DNA of 64,000 nt. It comes from GCA-002793235 sp965267355. GTDB lineage: Bacteria > Bacteroidota > Bacteroidia > Flavobacteriales_E > Vicingaceae. The stretch's first letter is position 1. Each line of letters begins with the position of its first letter. The stretch lies in the NCBI GenBank assembly GCA_965267355.1, contig OZ253956.1, positions 1,550,001 through 1,614,000 on the forward strand, in the 5' to 3' direction. Made by a program: the position numbers and the translations under genes. Positions 33,588-40,734 of this stretch are shown one piece after another. The notes below the pieces were generated by a model, which did not search any database, was not told where the DNA came from, and saw only the letters and a program-made list of their open reading frames with translations.

Positions 33588-33642
33588 GTAAAGGTTTTTT
33601 GTTTTTAAGAGAATTGAGTAGGACAGAATTGGTGGCCATAAT

Positions 33643-34251
33643 TTATTTTTTCTTGTTAATGGTTACTTCAATAAAAAAGGTTTTTAAAACCTTTTTAAAG
33701 AAATTACTTTTCTCCTTCTTTTTCTTAGGGTTAGCTATATTTAACTCTTGCTGTTTCTTTGAGTCGTCACCAAATGTTTTCATGTCTTCTGGTAAGCCTG
33801 CATCATCAATAATCTTGTTCATTACATCCTCTACGGTCAAAGACTTTTCTATATGAACTTCTTTATCTACCGGATTGCGTTTGATTGCTTCAAGAGCATT
33901 TAATCTTAAAGATTTATAACAATTATTAAATCTAGTTACTTTATTTTGATCCAGTTCTGCGTAGTCTTTTTTATATCCGTCTTTATAGGAAAATTTATAT
34001 ACCGCTACAATGGGCCAAACGTTAATGTCTTTGTAGAAAGTAGACTTACGATATACAATATTATATTTTTCGCAAATAGATTTAGGATTGTTTTCATAAG
34101 GAATTCCTTCACTTAAAAAATAGGCTTCCATCATTCCAATCATGGCTATTGCATAATGCTTTCGTGCATCATCGATGTCTATCAGTTTACCACTTTCGAT
34201 TATTTCAAATGATTTGCATGCTTCATCATATTTTTTCTTACTTAATTTCAT
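33643..34251 (-). CDS. Hypothetical charged cytoplasmic protein
   Basis: A 202-residue protein that I do not recognise. It has no signal peptide or membrane segment. The N-terminal 110 residues look helical with several aromatics (ARKHYAIAMIGMMEAYFLSEGIPYEN). A possible structured middle contains STFYKDINVWPIVAVYKFSY. The last third becomes very rich in Lys and Glu and ends FFKKVLKTFFIEVTINKKK, a basic amphipathic tail. It lies alone between tRNA-Leu and a CBS protein in the accessory-looking stretch. No homologue-based role is offered. Confidence 0.6.
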   Translation of the reverse strand: MKLSKKKYDEACKSFEIIESGKLIDIDDARKHYAIAMIGMMEAYFLSEGIPYENNPKSICEKYNIVYRKSTFYKDINVWPIVAVYKFSYKDGYKKDYAELDQNKVTRFNNCYKSLRLNALEAIKRNPVDKEVHIEKSLTVEDVMNKIIDDAGLPEDMKTFGDDSKKQQELNIANPKKKKEKSNFFKKVLKTFFIEVTINKKK

Positions 34252-34396
34252 GAAAAATGTGATTAAATCAATATTCTAAATTACAAAATAAGGCAACACT
34301 TCACTAATGGGATGAATCGTTTGTTAAAGAGGATTATTTAAAATTATACAAACGATGAAATGCTGTGGGTTCAGATTTTCCCATCTTATATACAAG

Positions 34397-34414
34397 AAAG
34401 ACGCTGGGGTCTTT
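34397..34414 (+). terminator. Terminator-like hairpin without an obvious gene
   Basis: AAAGAC and GTCTTT (34397-34402 and 34409-34414) enclose GCTGGG and are followed by TTATTTT on the plus strand. No plus-strand gene precedes it within 800 bases other than tRNA-Leu. On the minus strand it could weakly serve the CBS gene. Confidence 0.4.
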
Positions 34415-34435
34415 TTATTTTGTGGCGTTTAATAG

Positions 34436-34795
34436 CTAATCCCCAGCATAGAGTTTTACAAAATCCATTGAACTAATAATACCAACTACCTGACCTTCAT
34501 CCATAACAACTAAATGATGTACATGATGTTTTTCCATCATTTTTGCGGCATCTTTAGCTCCTGAATTAGGACTAACTACATAAGTTTTAGTGGTCATTAT
34601 TTCTTCAACAGTTTTATCATTATTCCATTCTGCTGCAACATCTGTAACAGTAACTATTCCTTCAATTTCTCCTTCCATATTAAGCACGGGTATGGCATTA
34701 ATATGCTTACGGTCTAATAAATCTCTTACGTGTTTTACGGTTTTGTTTTTTTGAGTAACCACTACTGGGCTTATCATTAAATCTTGTACTTTCAT
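34436..34795 (-). CDS. Two-CBS-domain protein
   Basis: A 119-residue protein formed by a tandem pair of CBS domains (about 1-60 and 63-119) with nothing attached. Signature stretches are VRDLLDRKHINAIPVLN, GIVTVTDVA, DAAKMMEKHHVHHLVVMD and GIISSMDFVKLYAGD. Stand-alone CBS pairs usually bind adenosine nucleotides and regulate a partner protein, which is not evident here. There is no signal peptide. It has a terminator-like hairpin on each side. Confidence 0.9.
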   Translation of the reverse strand: MKVQDLMISPVVVTQKNKTVKHVRDLLDRKHINAIPVLNMEGEIEGIVTVTDVAAEWNNDKTVEEIMTTKTYVVSPNSGAKDAAKMMEKHHVHHLVVMDEGQVVGIISSMDFVKLYAGD

Positions 34796-34867
34796 AATAG
34801 TGTTAAATTATTGTACAAGTGTAATTATAAGTAAATGATGTAAAAATGATTTTAAGCAGGAATAAAA

Positions 34868-34896
34868 AAAGCCTTACTATTAACTAGCAAGGCTTT
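34868..34896 (-). terminator. Minus-strand terminator without an obvious gene
   Basis: AAAGCCTT (34868-34875) pairs with AAGGCTTT (34889-34896). On the minus strand it is followed by a long T-run, so it should stop leftward transcription, yet no minus-strand gene lies to its right for over 1 kb until tRNA-Asn, which has its own terminator. Confidence 0.6.
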
Positions 34897-35016
34897 AATT
34901 TGTTTTTGACTCGCTTTCGTATTCAATTGTCGAACCAGATTATTGAAGAGTTGAAGAATCTGAGTGAGATTAATGAAAAGATGGAAAGTTTAAATAGTAA
35001 TTTTCAGTTGAAATAA
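34888..35016 (+). pseudogene. Possible 3' remnant of a lost gene
   Basis: An open frame of 42 codons runs from a TAG at 34885 to TAA at 35014-35016 and lacks a sensible start. The translation includes the coiled-coil-like IIEELKNLSEINEKMESL and ends QLK. The regular heptad pattern suggests once-coding sequence, but no family can be named and chance is possible. It touches the upstream ATG of the CoiA-like gene. Confidence 0.3.
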
Positions 35017-35046
35017 ATGGTATATTTTTTGCAAAGAAATTGCCCT

Positions 35047-36060
35047 ATGACTACTGATTTACTACAGGTTGCTTTAAACGATGAAGGGAATTTAATTTCT
35101 ATTTACGATGTAGATACGGGATTAAAGTGTGGGTGTGTTTGTCCAGAATGTGGTAAGGAATTAGTAGCTAAAAATAAGGGTAAAAAACCTAATATGATAT
35201 TATCGCCAAAGCAAAAGGAAGCACATTTTGCTCATCATGATGGAAGTGATTGCCCTAAGGCGAAAGAGTCGGCTATTCATAAATTAGCTAAAGAAGTACT
35301 TAAGGAGCATAAGACTCTATTTCTTCCGCCAGTCGAAAATGACAAATACGAACTAAAATTTCAATTTGACAAAGCGGAGATAGAAGTAAAAGTCGGTGAT
35401 AAAGAATATATAATAGCTGATACTTTACTAGAAAAGAAATCAAATAAAGAACGAGTTGCAAGATTAGTAGTTGAGTTTTATAAAACTCATAAGAAGTCAG
35501 TAGTTGATATTGAGAAGATTGAAAATTTAGATGTCAGTTGTATAGAAGTAAATGTTAATCATGTTGAACCTTTGGTTGAAGGTATCCTTAATTATAGAGG
35601 TATGAAACGTTTTCTAGAGGATGAAAATAATGATAGGTATTGGTTACATAATTCAATAAATATTACACCTGTTATAGATGAAGAGGTCAATTTAATTGAT
35701 GAAAATTCTTTGCTAGACTTATACGGTAAAATGATAGATGAACAACCCACTTATAATACGGGTATGTATAAAAGATTTGCTGGTATAATTAGAGGGTATG
35801 GTTATACATTGGTTCAAGTTTATTCTTTTGTCTATAACCTAGAAAGACACTATCAAGTTTTTTGTCCTAAAGTAAATAAAACATTACAGGATAGAGGTGA
35901 AAGACCAAAATATAAAACTGAACATCTAGACTGCTATGATTGTAAGTTTTATAATTATTATACAGAGTTTGAAGATGAGGATGAAACCTATTTTGGTTGC
36001 GGGTTTAAAAACAAGATCCAAGACCATAAACTTAATATATATGAGTTGAGTTTAGATTAA
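35047..36060 (+). CDS. CoiA-like protein (competence/nuclease-type fold)
   Basis: A 337-residue protein resembling CoiA-like proteins. The N-terminal part has a zinc-ribbon-like CVCPECGKELVAKNKG, then AHFAHHDGSDCPKAKESAIHKLAKEVLKEH, the HFAH and ES-x2-H-x2-AK motifs of the CoiA family. The next segment has an Asp (IIADTLLE) and, after a gap, LVVEFYKTHKKS, which may be the D...E-x-x core of a PD-(D/E)xK nuclease domain. The C-terminus has a Cys cluster (DCYDCKFYNYY, FGCGF). I chose the ATG at 35047 over that at 35017 because the first ten residues are not family-like and a TATATTTTTTG box overlaps them. It lies in an accessory pocket between two tRNAs and no competence genes are near. Confidence 0.65.
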   Translation: MTTDLLQVALNDEGNLISIYDVDTGLKCGCVCPECGKELVAKNKGKKPNMILSPKQKEAHFAHHDGSDCPKAKESAIHKLAKEVLKEHKTLFLPPVENDKYELKFQFDKAEIEVKVGDKEYIIADTLLEKKSNKERVARLVVEFYKTHKKSVVDIEKIENLDVSCIEVNVNHVEPLVEGILNYRGMKRFLEDENNDRYWLHNSINITPVIDEEVNLIDENSLLDLYGKMIDEQPTYNTGMYKRFAGIIRGYGYTLVQVYSFVYNLERHYQVFCPKVNKTLQDRGERPKYKTEHLDCYDCKFYNYYTEFEDEDETYFGCGFKNKIQDHKLNIYELSLD

Positions 36061-36072
36061 ACCCACATAACT

Positions 36073-36228
36073 ATGCAATACAAAACTTTATTTATAGCAG
36101 CATTATTTGACCTCGAAATAGATTCCGATTTGGAAGAAGGAATAGAATTAAAATTCTGGAAAATAAGTATCGAACTACCTCAACAAATAAAATTCTCAAA
36201 CTATTCGCTAGTATTAATAAGGGATTGA
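36073..36228 (+). CDS. Small hypothetical protein downstream of the CoiA-like gene
   Basis: An ORF of 51 residues that begins 12 bases after the CoiA-like stop, in the same direction. It starts MQYKTLFIAALFDLEIDSD and continues with an acidic middle and a beta-like end. There is no signal peptide motif of the usual kind, and I do not recognise a family. It could be a partner protein or the N-terminal remnant of a longer gene. Confidence 0.4.
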   Translation: MQYKTLFIAALFDLEIDSDLEEGIELKFWKISIELPQQIKFSNYSLVLIRD

Positions 36229-36247
36229 AAGAGTATGGAAATAAAAA

Positions 36248-36267
36248 AGCCACTCAAAAGAGTGGCT
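36248..36267 (-). terminator. Terminator of tRNA-Asn
   Basis: AGCCACTC and GAGTGGCT pair around AAAA. On the minus strand it is followed by six T and lies 9 bases past the tRNA's 3' end. Confidence 0.9.
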
Positions 36268-36276
36268 TGTCTAATC

Positions 36277-36353
36277 TGGCTCCTCAGGCTGGGCTCGAAC
36301 CAGCGACCCTCTGATTAACAGTCAGATGCTCTAACCAACTGAGCTACTGAGGA
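36277..36353 (-). tRNA. tRNA-Asn (anticodon GTT)
   Basis: On the minus strand the acceptor stem TCCTCAG pairs with CTGAGGA. The anticodon stem TCTGA/TCAGA holds loop CTGTTAA with anticodon GTT. The T-loop is TTCGAGC and the discriminator is G. CCA is encoded (36277-36279), unlike the other two tRNAs of the window. Confidence 0.97.
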
Positions 36354-36404
36354 ATTTTGTTTTCTTAATAAAGAACTTTCCCTAAAAAGGGACGGCAATA
36401 TTAG

Positions 36405-36434
36405 TTGAAAGTTTTTAATTATACAATATATTTG
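36405..36434 (+). promoter_or_regulatory. Bacteroidota-type promoter of the PfkB-kinase gene
   Basis: TTG (36405-36407), a 19-base spacer, and TATATTTG (36427-36434), 43 bases before the ATG at 36478. Confidence 0.75.
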
Positions 36435-36477
36435 CGAAAAAAATAAAGCAAATTATTGACCTATTATAAATCACAAA

Positions 36478-37479
36478 ATGAGTAAGAAATATAATGTATA
36501 TGGAATTGGTAATGCCTTAGTGGATATTGTAACAGAAGTAGATGACCAATTCTTACAAGATCATAATATAGAAAAAGGGTTTATGACTCTTGTAGATGAA
36601 GAGCAACAGACAAAACTTTCTAATGCCATTGATATGCATGTTAGTGATAAGCAATGTGGGGGGTCTGCTGCTAACTCAATTATTGCGGTGAGTCAATTTG
36701 GTGGTTCTAGTTACTACTCTTGTAAGGTTGCTAACGATGAGTTAGGTGATTTTTACATGAAAGATTTAAAGAGTAATGGAGTGGATTCCAACTTAGAAAA
36801 TCATGAAAGAGAACCTGGAATTACAGGTAAATGTTTAGTGATGACTTCTGAAGATGCTTCCAGAACTATGAATACTTTTTTGGGAATTACTCAAAACTAT
36901 TCTAGAACAGAAATAAAAGAAGGAGCTTTAAAGGATTCGGAGTACTTGTATATAGAAGGTTACTTAGTAACTTCAGATAATGGATTAGATGCCATGAAAT
37001 ATGCTAAAAAATTAGCAGAAGAAAATGGAGTAAAAACAGCTTTAACGTTTTCAGATCCATCAATGGTAAAATATTTTAAAGAGCAAATGGAATCGGTTGT
37101 TGGAGCAAGTGTTGACTTATTGTTTTGTAATGAAGAAGAAGCTATGCTTTATACAGGTAAAGAATCATTAGCTGAAGCCAGAGAAGAATTAAAGAAAGCT
37201 GCTAAGCGCTTTGTAATTACTCAGGGAGCTAACGGAGCTATGATTTTTGACGGTGATACTTTTGTAGATATTGAGCCTTATAAAGTACAAGCAATTGATA
37301 CAAATGGAGCTGGTGATTTATTTGCTGGTGCATTTCTTTTCGGAATTACTAATGGACACAGCTTTGCTGATTCTGGTAAATTAGCATCTTTGGCTTCTTC
37401 AAAAGTGGTTACCCAGTTTGGTCCAAGGTTAGAATGGCACCAGGCAAAGGACATACTGAATAAGTTAAATCAGAACTAA
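36478..37479 (+). CDS. PfkB-family kinase (adenosine kinase-like)
   Basis: A 333-residue carbohydrate/nucleoside kinase of the PfkB (ribokinase) family. It has the first family signature with GGSAANSI (about 61-68) and the second with the catalytic base in DTNGAGDLFAGAFL (about 274-287). The N-terminus YGIGNALVDI and the length fit the subgroup annotated as adenosine kinase in Bacteroidota, which would recycle adenosine to AMP. Sugar kinases of the same fold cannot be excluded. It has its own promoter and a strong terminator shared with hemD, so it is a single-gene unit. Confidence 0.88.
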   Translation: MSKKYNVYGIGNALVDIVTEVDDQFLQDHNIEKGFMTLVDEEQQTKLSNAIDMHVSDKQCGGSAANSIIAVSQFGGSSYYSCKVANDELGDFYMKDLKSNGVDSNLENHEREPGITGKCLVMTSEDASRTMNTFLGITQNYSRTEIKEGALKDSEYLYIEGYLVTSDNGLDAMKYAKKLAEENGVKTALTFSDPSMVKYFKEQMESVVGASVDLLFCNEEEAMLYTGKESLAEAREELKKAAKRFVITQGANGAMIFDGDTFVDIEPYKVQAIDTNGAGDLFAGAFLFGITNGHSFADSGKLASLASSKVVTQFGPRLEWHQAKDILNKLNQN

Positions 37480-37480
37480 T

Positions 37481-37508
37481 AAAAAAGCCGCTTTCAAGCG
37501 GCTTTTTT
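37481..37508. terminator. Bidirectional terminator between kinase gene and hemD
   Basis: AAAAAAGCCGCTT pairs with AAGCGGCTTTTTT around a two-base top, so the hairpin has a U-tract in both directions between convergent genes. Confidence 0.95.
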
Positions 37509-37509
37509 A

Positions 37510-38241
37510 TTAGTATAAATTTTTGATGGTTTCTACCAACCCATCTATATTGTGTTCTTCTGCAGTGGCTTCTACTTCTAATCGGTGCTTTTGTATGGCA
37601 CTAGCAGTAGAAGGGCCAATGGCTACTAAATGAGGTCCGTTTAATTTTAGCTTGTGTTCTCTTAATAAACCAACAAAACTATTAACCGTAGAGCCGCTAG
37701 TAAAAGCAATTACGTTAATATTTTGTTCGAGCACATTTTCTACTTCCTCTTTTTGGTAAATAACAGGGGTATTATTATAGGTTGCAATTTCAGTAACATC
37801 AACTTTTTTCTTTTTCAAAATTTCGATTACTCCTTTGCCAGCAATTTTTGAACGAGGTATTAAAACTTTTTCTCCTTTATTTAAAGGAATTTCTTTCATC
37901 AATTTTTTAGCTGTAGCAGCTGATGGAATGAAAGCAACTTTAAGACCTAATTGCTCAATAGTTTTTTTAGTAGCAGTTCCAACAACCGCAATTTTGCTTT
38001 TTACTTCTTCAGGATTAATGCTCTCAAAAAATATCTGAACTGCAATTCCACTTGTAAAAAGTATCCAATCAAAATCATTGTTTTGAAAAGAGTCTTTTAG
38101 CTGTTGTTGATTAATGGCTTCAATTTTTATTAAAGGAAAAATAATAGGTGTAGCACCAAGTGCTTCTAGCTTTCCAGCAATTTCATCTGTTCTATCAATC
38201 GGCCTTGGAATAAGAACCTTAATGTTCTTCAATGGTAGCAT
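37510..38241 (-). CDS. hemD: Uroporphyrinogen-III synthase
   Basis: Closes and inverts ring D of hydroxymethylbilane to give uroporphyrinogen III. The 243-residue protein is poorly conserved in general, as is usual for HemD, but shows the typical landmarks IPRPIDRTDEIAGKLEALGA near the start, FDWILFTSGIAVQIFFE, and the late IAFTSGSTVNSFVGLL with VAIGPSTASAIQKH. It overlaps the 3' end of the hemA/hemC gene by 23 bases, so it is translationally coupled to it, and the substrate it uses is the product of the HemC part. Confidence 0.93.
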   Translation of the reverse strand: MLPLKNIKVLIPRPIDRTDEIAGKLEALGATPIIFPLIKIEAINQQQLKDSFQNNDFDWILFTSGIAVQIFFESINPEEVKSKIAVVGTATKKTIEQLGLKVAFIPSAATAKKLMKEIPLNKGEKVLIPRSKIAGKGVIEILKKKKVDVTEIATYNNTPVIYQKEEVENVLEQNINVIAFTSGSTVNSFVGLLREHKLKLNGPHLVAIGPSTASAIQKHRLEVEATAEEHNIDGLVETIKNLY

Positions 38242-40414
38242 TAACTGTTGTTACTTTTTTTTTAGCTTCAACTTCTCCTTTTAATTTAAGAGCTAGTTCT
38301 TGAGCTAAGGATTTTCGATTTTCTACATTACCTGTAATAGAACCTCTTGAGAAATAGCTTCCATCTTCAGTAGCAAATATACCGTCTATATTAATTTTAT
38401 CATCATTAACAATTGCATAAGCGGCCATAGGCAAATTACATCCCCCACCTAGCGCAATTAAAAATGCTCTTTCAGCATCAGCTGCTTGTTTAGTTGGCTC
38501 ATGTTTAAGGGTTTTTACCAGGTCATAAACATGCCCATCTTTATCAATAATCTCAATACTTAAAATAGCTTGTCCTACTGCAGGGAGCATAATTGATGTA
38601 TCAAAAATTTCTGTAGCTGCTTCTTGCATGTTCATCTTTTGTAAACCAGTAAAGGCTAAAATAATTGCATCATATTTACCTGCTTCCATTTGATGAATTC
38701 TGCTATCTACATTGCCTTGAATAAATTTATATTCTAAATCGGGTCTGATTTGCTTAAGCTGTGCAATCCTTCTTAGGCTGCCTGTTCCTACTATAGCATC
38801 AGAAGGTAAGTCAGCTAATTTTTTTCCAGATTTAGATATTAATGCATCTCTGGCGTCTTGTCTTTCGGTAACGGGTATTACTCTTAACCCATTAACACTT
38901 TCGGTAGGAATATCTTTAAAGCTATGAACTGCAATATCAATCTCGCCAGCTAGCATTGCTCTTTGTAGAGCAGAGGTAAATGCACCTACCACATCGATGT
39001 TACCATCATCACCACTCGTTCTAATGATTTTTGTTTCAAATTCGTAATCAGGCTCTATCTTTTTTAGTTGTTCAACTATCCAGTTGGTTTGTGTTAAAGC
39101 TAGTTTGCTTCCTCTGGTGCCAACAATAATTTTCTTTTTTGGAATAAAAATATCTACTTCTTTTACATCCAAAATTTCTTTTGCAGTATTAATAGGATTA
39201 TCTCTGTGATGAATGTTTTGTGCCATATTTTTAACCCCTTCGATACTAGGGTTAGAAATACGTCTTAATAACCTATGAGTAAAACGTTGCAATAATTCTT
39301 TAGTCTTATCGTCAACATTGTCAAGTTTTGGTAATAACCACTTTAACTCTTCTTCTTTAATATTCTCCAAATTATTCCAGTACGCTTCAATGATAGGAGC
39401 AACTTTTCGGTTTTTTAACCAAACAGTAAATCGTTCTACTTCTTCGTTAACAATTTGACGAGCTCTTGGAATTTCATCATAGCGTTTTAGTAAACCATCA
39501 TAGGTAATTTTTTTGATGTCATCTAAATCGTAAAGTGAAATATTATCGTGATTCTTTAATTCAGGATTGAAATTTCGTGGAACACCGAAATCAATAAATA
39601 ATTTTTTACTACCAGTTTGTAAAGCAAAGTTTGCTCTTGGGCATTTACTTTCAGACATAGTTTCCTCGTGCAGTAAGTTTATCTCCCCTTGAGTTCCGCC
39701 AATAATCACTTCTGCTTCAGCTAAAGGTGTATGTATGTGTTCCATATCTACAGCCTCACCGCCCCATTCATTTGCCATTGTTTTTGCTCTATCAGCATCA
39801 TGGCTGGCAATGAATAATTTCTTGATTTTAGTTCTGTCTAAAACAGTAGTAACCAAGTTGGCCATATTTCCTGTTCCGATAACTAAGAAAGTGGTGTCCT
39901 TAAATTCTATCCCGTGATTTTCGATAAGTTCGTAACCAACAGTTGCTAAAGAAGCAGAGAATTTACCAATGTTAGTTTCCGTTCTAACTTTCTTGCCCGA
40001 CTTTAACGCTTGGCCAATCAATTCATCTAAAACTGGTCCTATTCCTTTTTCTTCTTTAGCTAATTCGTAAGCATCTTTTATCTGTCCTATAATTTGGTGT
40101 TCACCAATAGCTTGAGATTCTAATCCCGCTGCAGTAGAAAATAAATTTCTAATCGCTATTTCACTGTCAGGAAGAATGGATAAGTATTGCCTGTAATTTC
40201 CAAACTGATCAAAATACTCTAAAATATGATTGTGACTTAATCCAAAGGCGTAGATAGATAATCGGTTACAAGTAGAAATAATAATTACTTCTTTGTACGA
40301 TTTTTTTAAGTTTTGAATTGCTGCTTTTGTTTGCTCCGTATTTAGAGCTAATCTTTCCCTAATTGCAATGGGTGCAAAACGATGACTTAATTCTACTCCT
40401 ACTACTTTATCCAT
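38219..40414 (-). CDS. hemA/hemC: Fused glutamyl-tRNA reductase / hydroxymethylbilane synthase
   Basis: A single 731-residue frame that contains two complete tetrapyrrole enzymes. Residues 1 to about 415 are HemA: GVELSHRFAPIAIRE, the catalytic Cys49 in STCNR, the NADPH loop VIGTGNMANLV, and the helical dimerisation end. Residues about 427-731 are HemC: GTRGSKLAL (Gly432), the dipyrromethane-cofactor Cys659 in GGGCNLPMAAY. The linker EILDVKEVDIFIPKKK has no ATG, so HemC cannot start alone from one. HemA makes glutamate-1-semialdehyde from Glu-tRNA, and HemC makes hydroxymethylbilane from porphobilinogen, two non-consecutive steps. The start is the ATG at 40414: the in-frame TTG at 40435 lies in the promoter box. 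hemD overlaps its end; hemB, hemL and hemE are not in the window. Confidence 0.95.
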   Translation of the reverse strand: MDKVVGVELSHRFAPIAIRERLALNTEQTKAAIQNLKKSYKEVIIISTCNRLSIYAFGLSHNHILEYFDQFGNYRQYLSILPDSEIAIRNLFSTAAGLESQAIGEHQIIGQIKDAYELAKEEKGIGPVLDELIGQALKSGKKVRTETNIGKFSASLATVGYELIENHGIEFKDTTFLVIGTGNMANLVTTVLDRTKIKKLFIASHDADRAKTMANEWGGEAVDMEHIHTPLAEAEVIIGGTQGEINLLHEETMSESKCPRANFALQTGSKKLFIDFGVPRNFNPELKNHDNISLYDLDDIKKITYDGLLKRYDEIPRARQIVNEEVERFTVWLKNRKVAPIIEAYWNNLENIKEEELKWLLPKLDNVDDKTKELLQRFTHRLLRRISNPSIEGVKNMAQNIHHRDNPINTAKEILDVKEVDIFIPKKKIIVGTRGSKLALTQTNWIVEQLKKIEPDYEFETKIIRTSGDDGNIDVVGAFTSALQRAMLAGEIDIAVHSFKDIPTESVNGLRVIPVTERQDARDALISKSGKKLADLPSDAIVGTGSLRRIAQLKQIRPDLEYKFIQGNVDSRIHQMEAGKYDAIILAFTGLQKMNMQEAATEIFDTSIMLPAVGQAILSIEIIDKDGHVYDLVKTLKHEPTKQAADAERAFLIALGGGCNLPMAAYAIVNDDKINIDGIFATEDGSYFSRGSITGNVENRKSLAQELALKLKGEVEAKKKVTTVNATIEEH

Positions 40415-40432
40415 AACTAATTTTAACGAGAG

Positions 40433-40440
40433 CAAATTTA
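40433..40440 (-). promoter_or_regulatory. Promoter -7 element of hemA/hemC-hemD
   Basis: TAAATTTG on the minus strand fits TAnnTTTG. It lies 18 bases before the ATG at 40414 and shows that the upstream TTG at 40435 cannot be the start. The upstream TTTG is only partly matched (GTTTA at the right spacing). Confidence 0.6.
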
Positions 40441-40734
40441 TTAAAAAATCGTTAAGCTTTAAACCAAAATAATAACAATAAAAAGGGCATTGATTATTAT
40501 ATTTTACAATGTGTTTCTCTATACATAAAAATGCGAAATTAAAAAAGCGTTGTTGAAAACATTACGCACATTTGTTCTAAGTCAGTACTGATATAAGCTA
40601 ACTTGCTATCCGGAATTGTTAAAAAATATTATGGGTTATTTCAGTCATTTTTTTGCTAAATCTAACCTATAATTGTCAAGGCAATTTTTACTGAAATTTA
40701 CGTTTTTTATTAACTGCTATAAACCCTATCGGAA

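Noticed and set aside
33476..33856. Plus-strand ORF beginning MAELVDAHDSNSCSTG
   Set aside because: It translates tRNA-Leu and its terminator and then runs antisense into a minus-strand gene; a well-known annotation artefact.
33551..36276. Integrated mobile element at the tRNAs
   Set aside because: No integrase, transposase, inverted repeats or duplicated tRNA 3' ends were found; kept only as an accessory pocket.
40415..40435. TTG at 40435 as start of hemA/hemC
   Set aside because: It lies inside the TAAATTTG promoter element; the ATG at 40414 gives the normal HemA N-terminus.
40441..40734. Possible B12 riboswitch or NrdR sites upstream of the class II ribonucleotide reductase
   Set aside because: No B12-box-like GCCACTG core or pair of NrdR-type repeats could be found in the divergent region.
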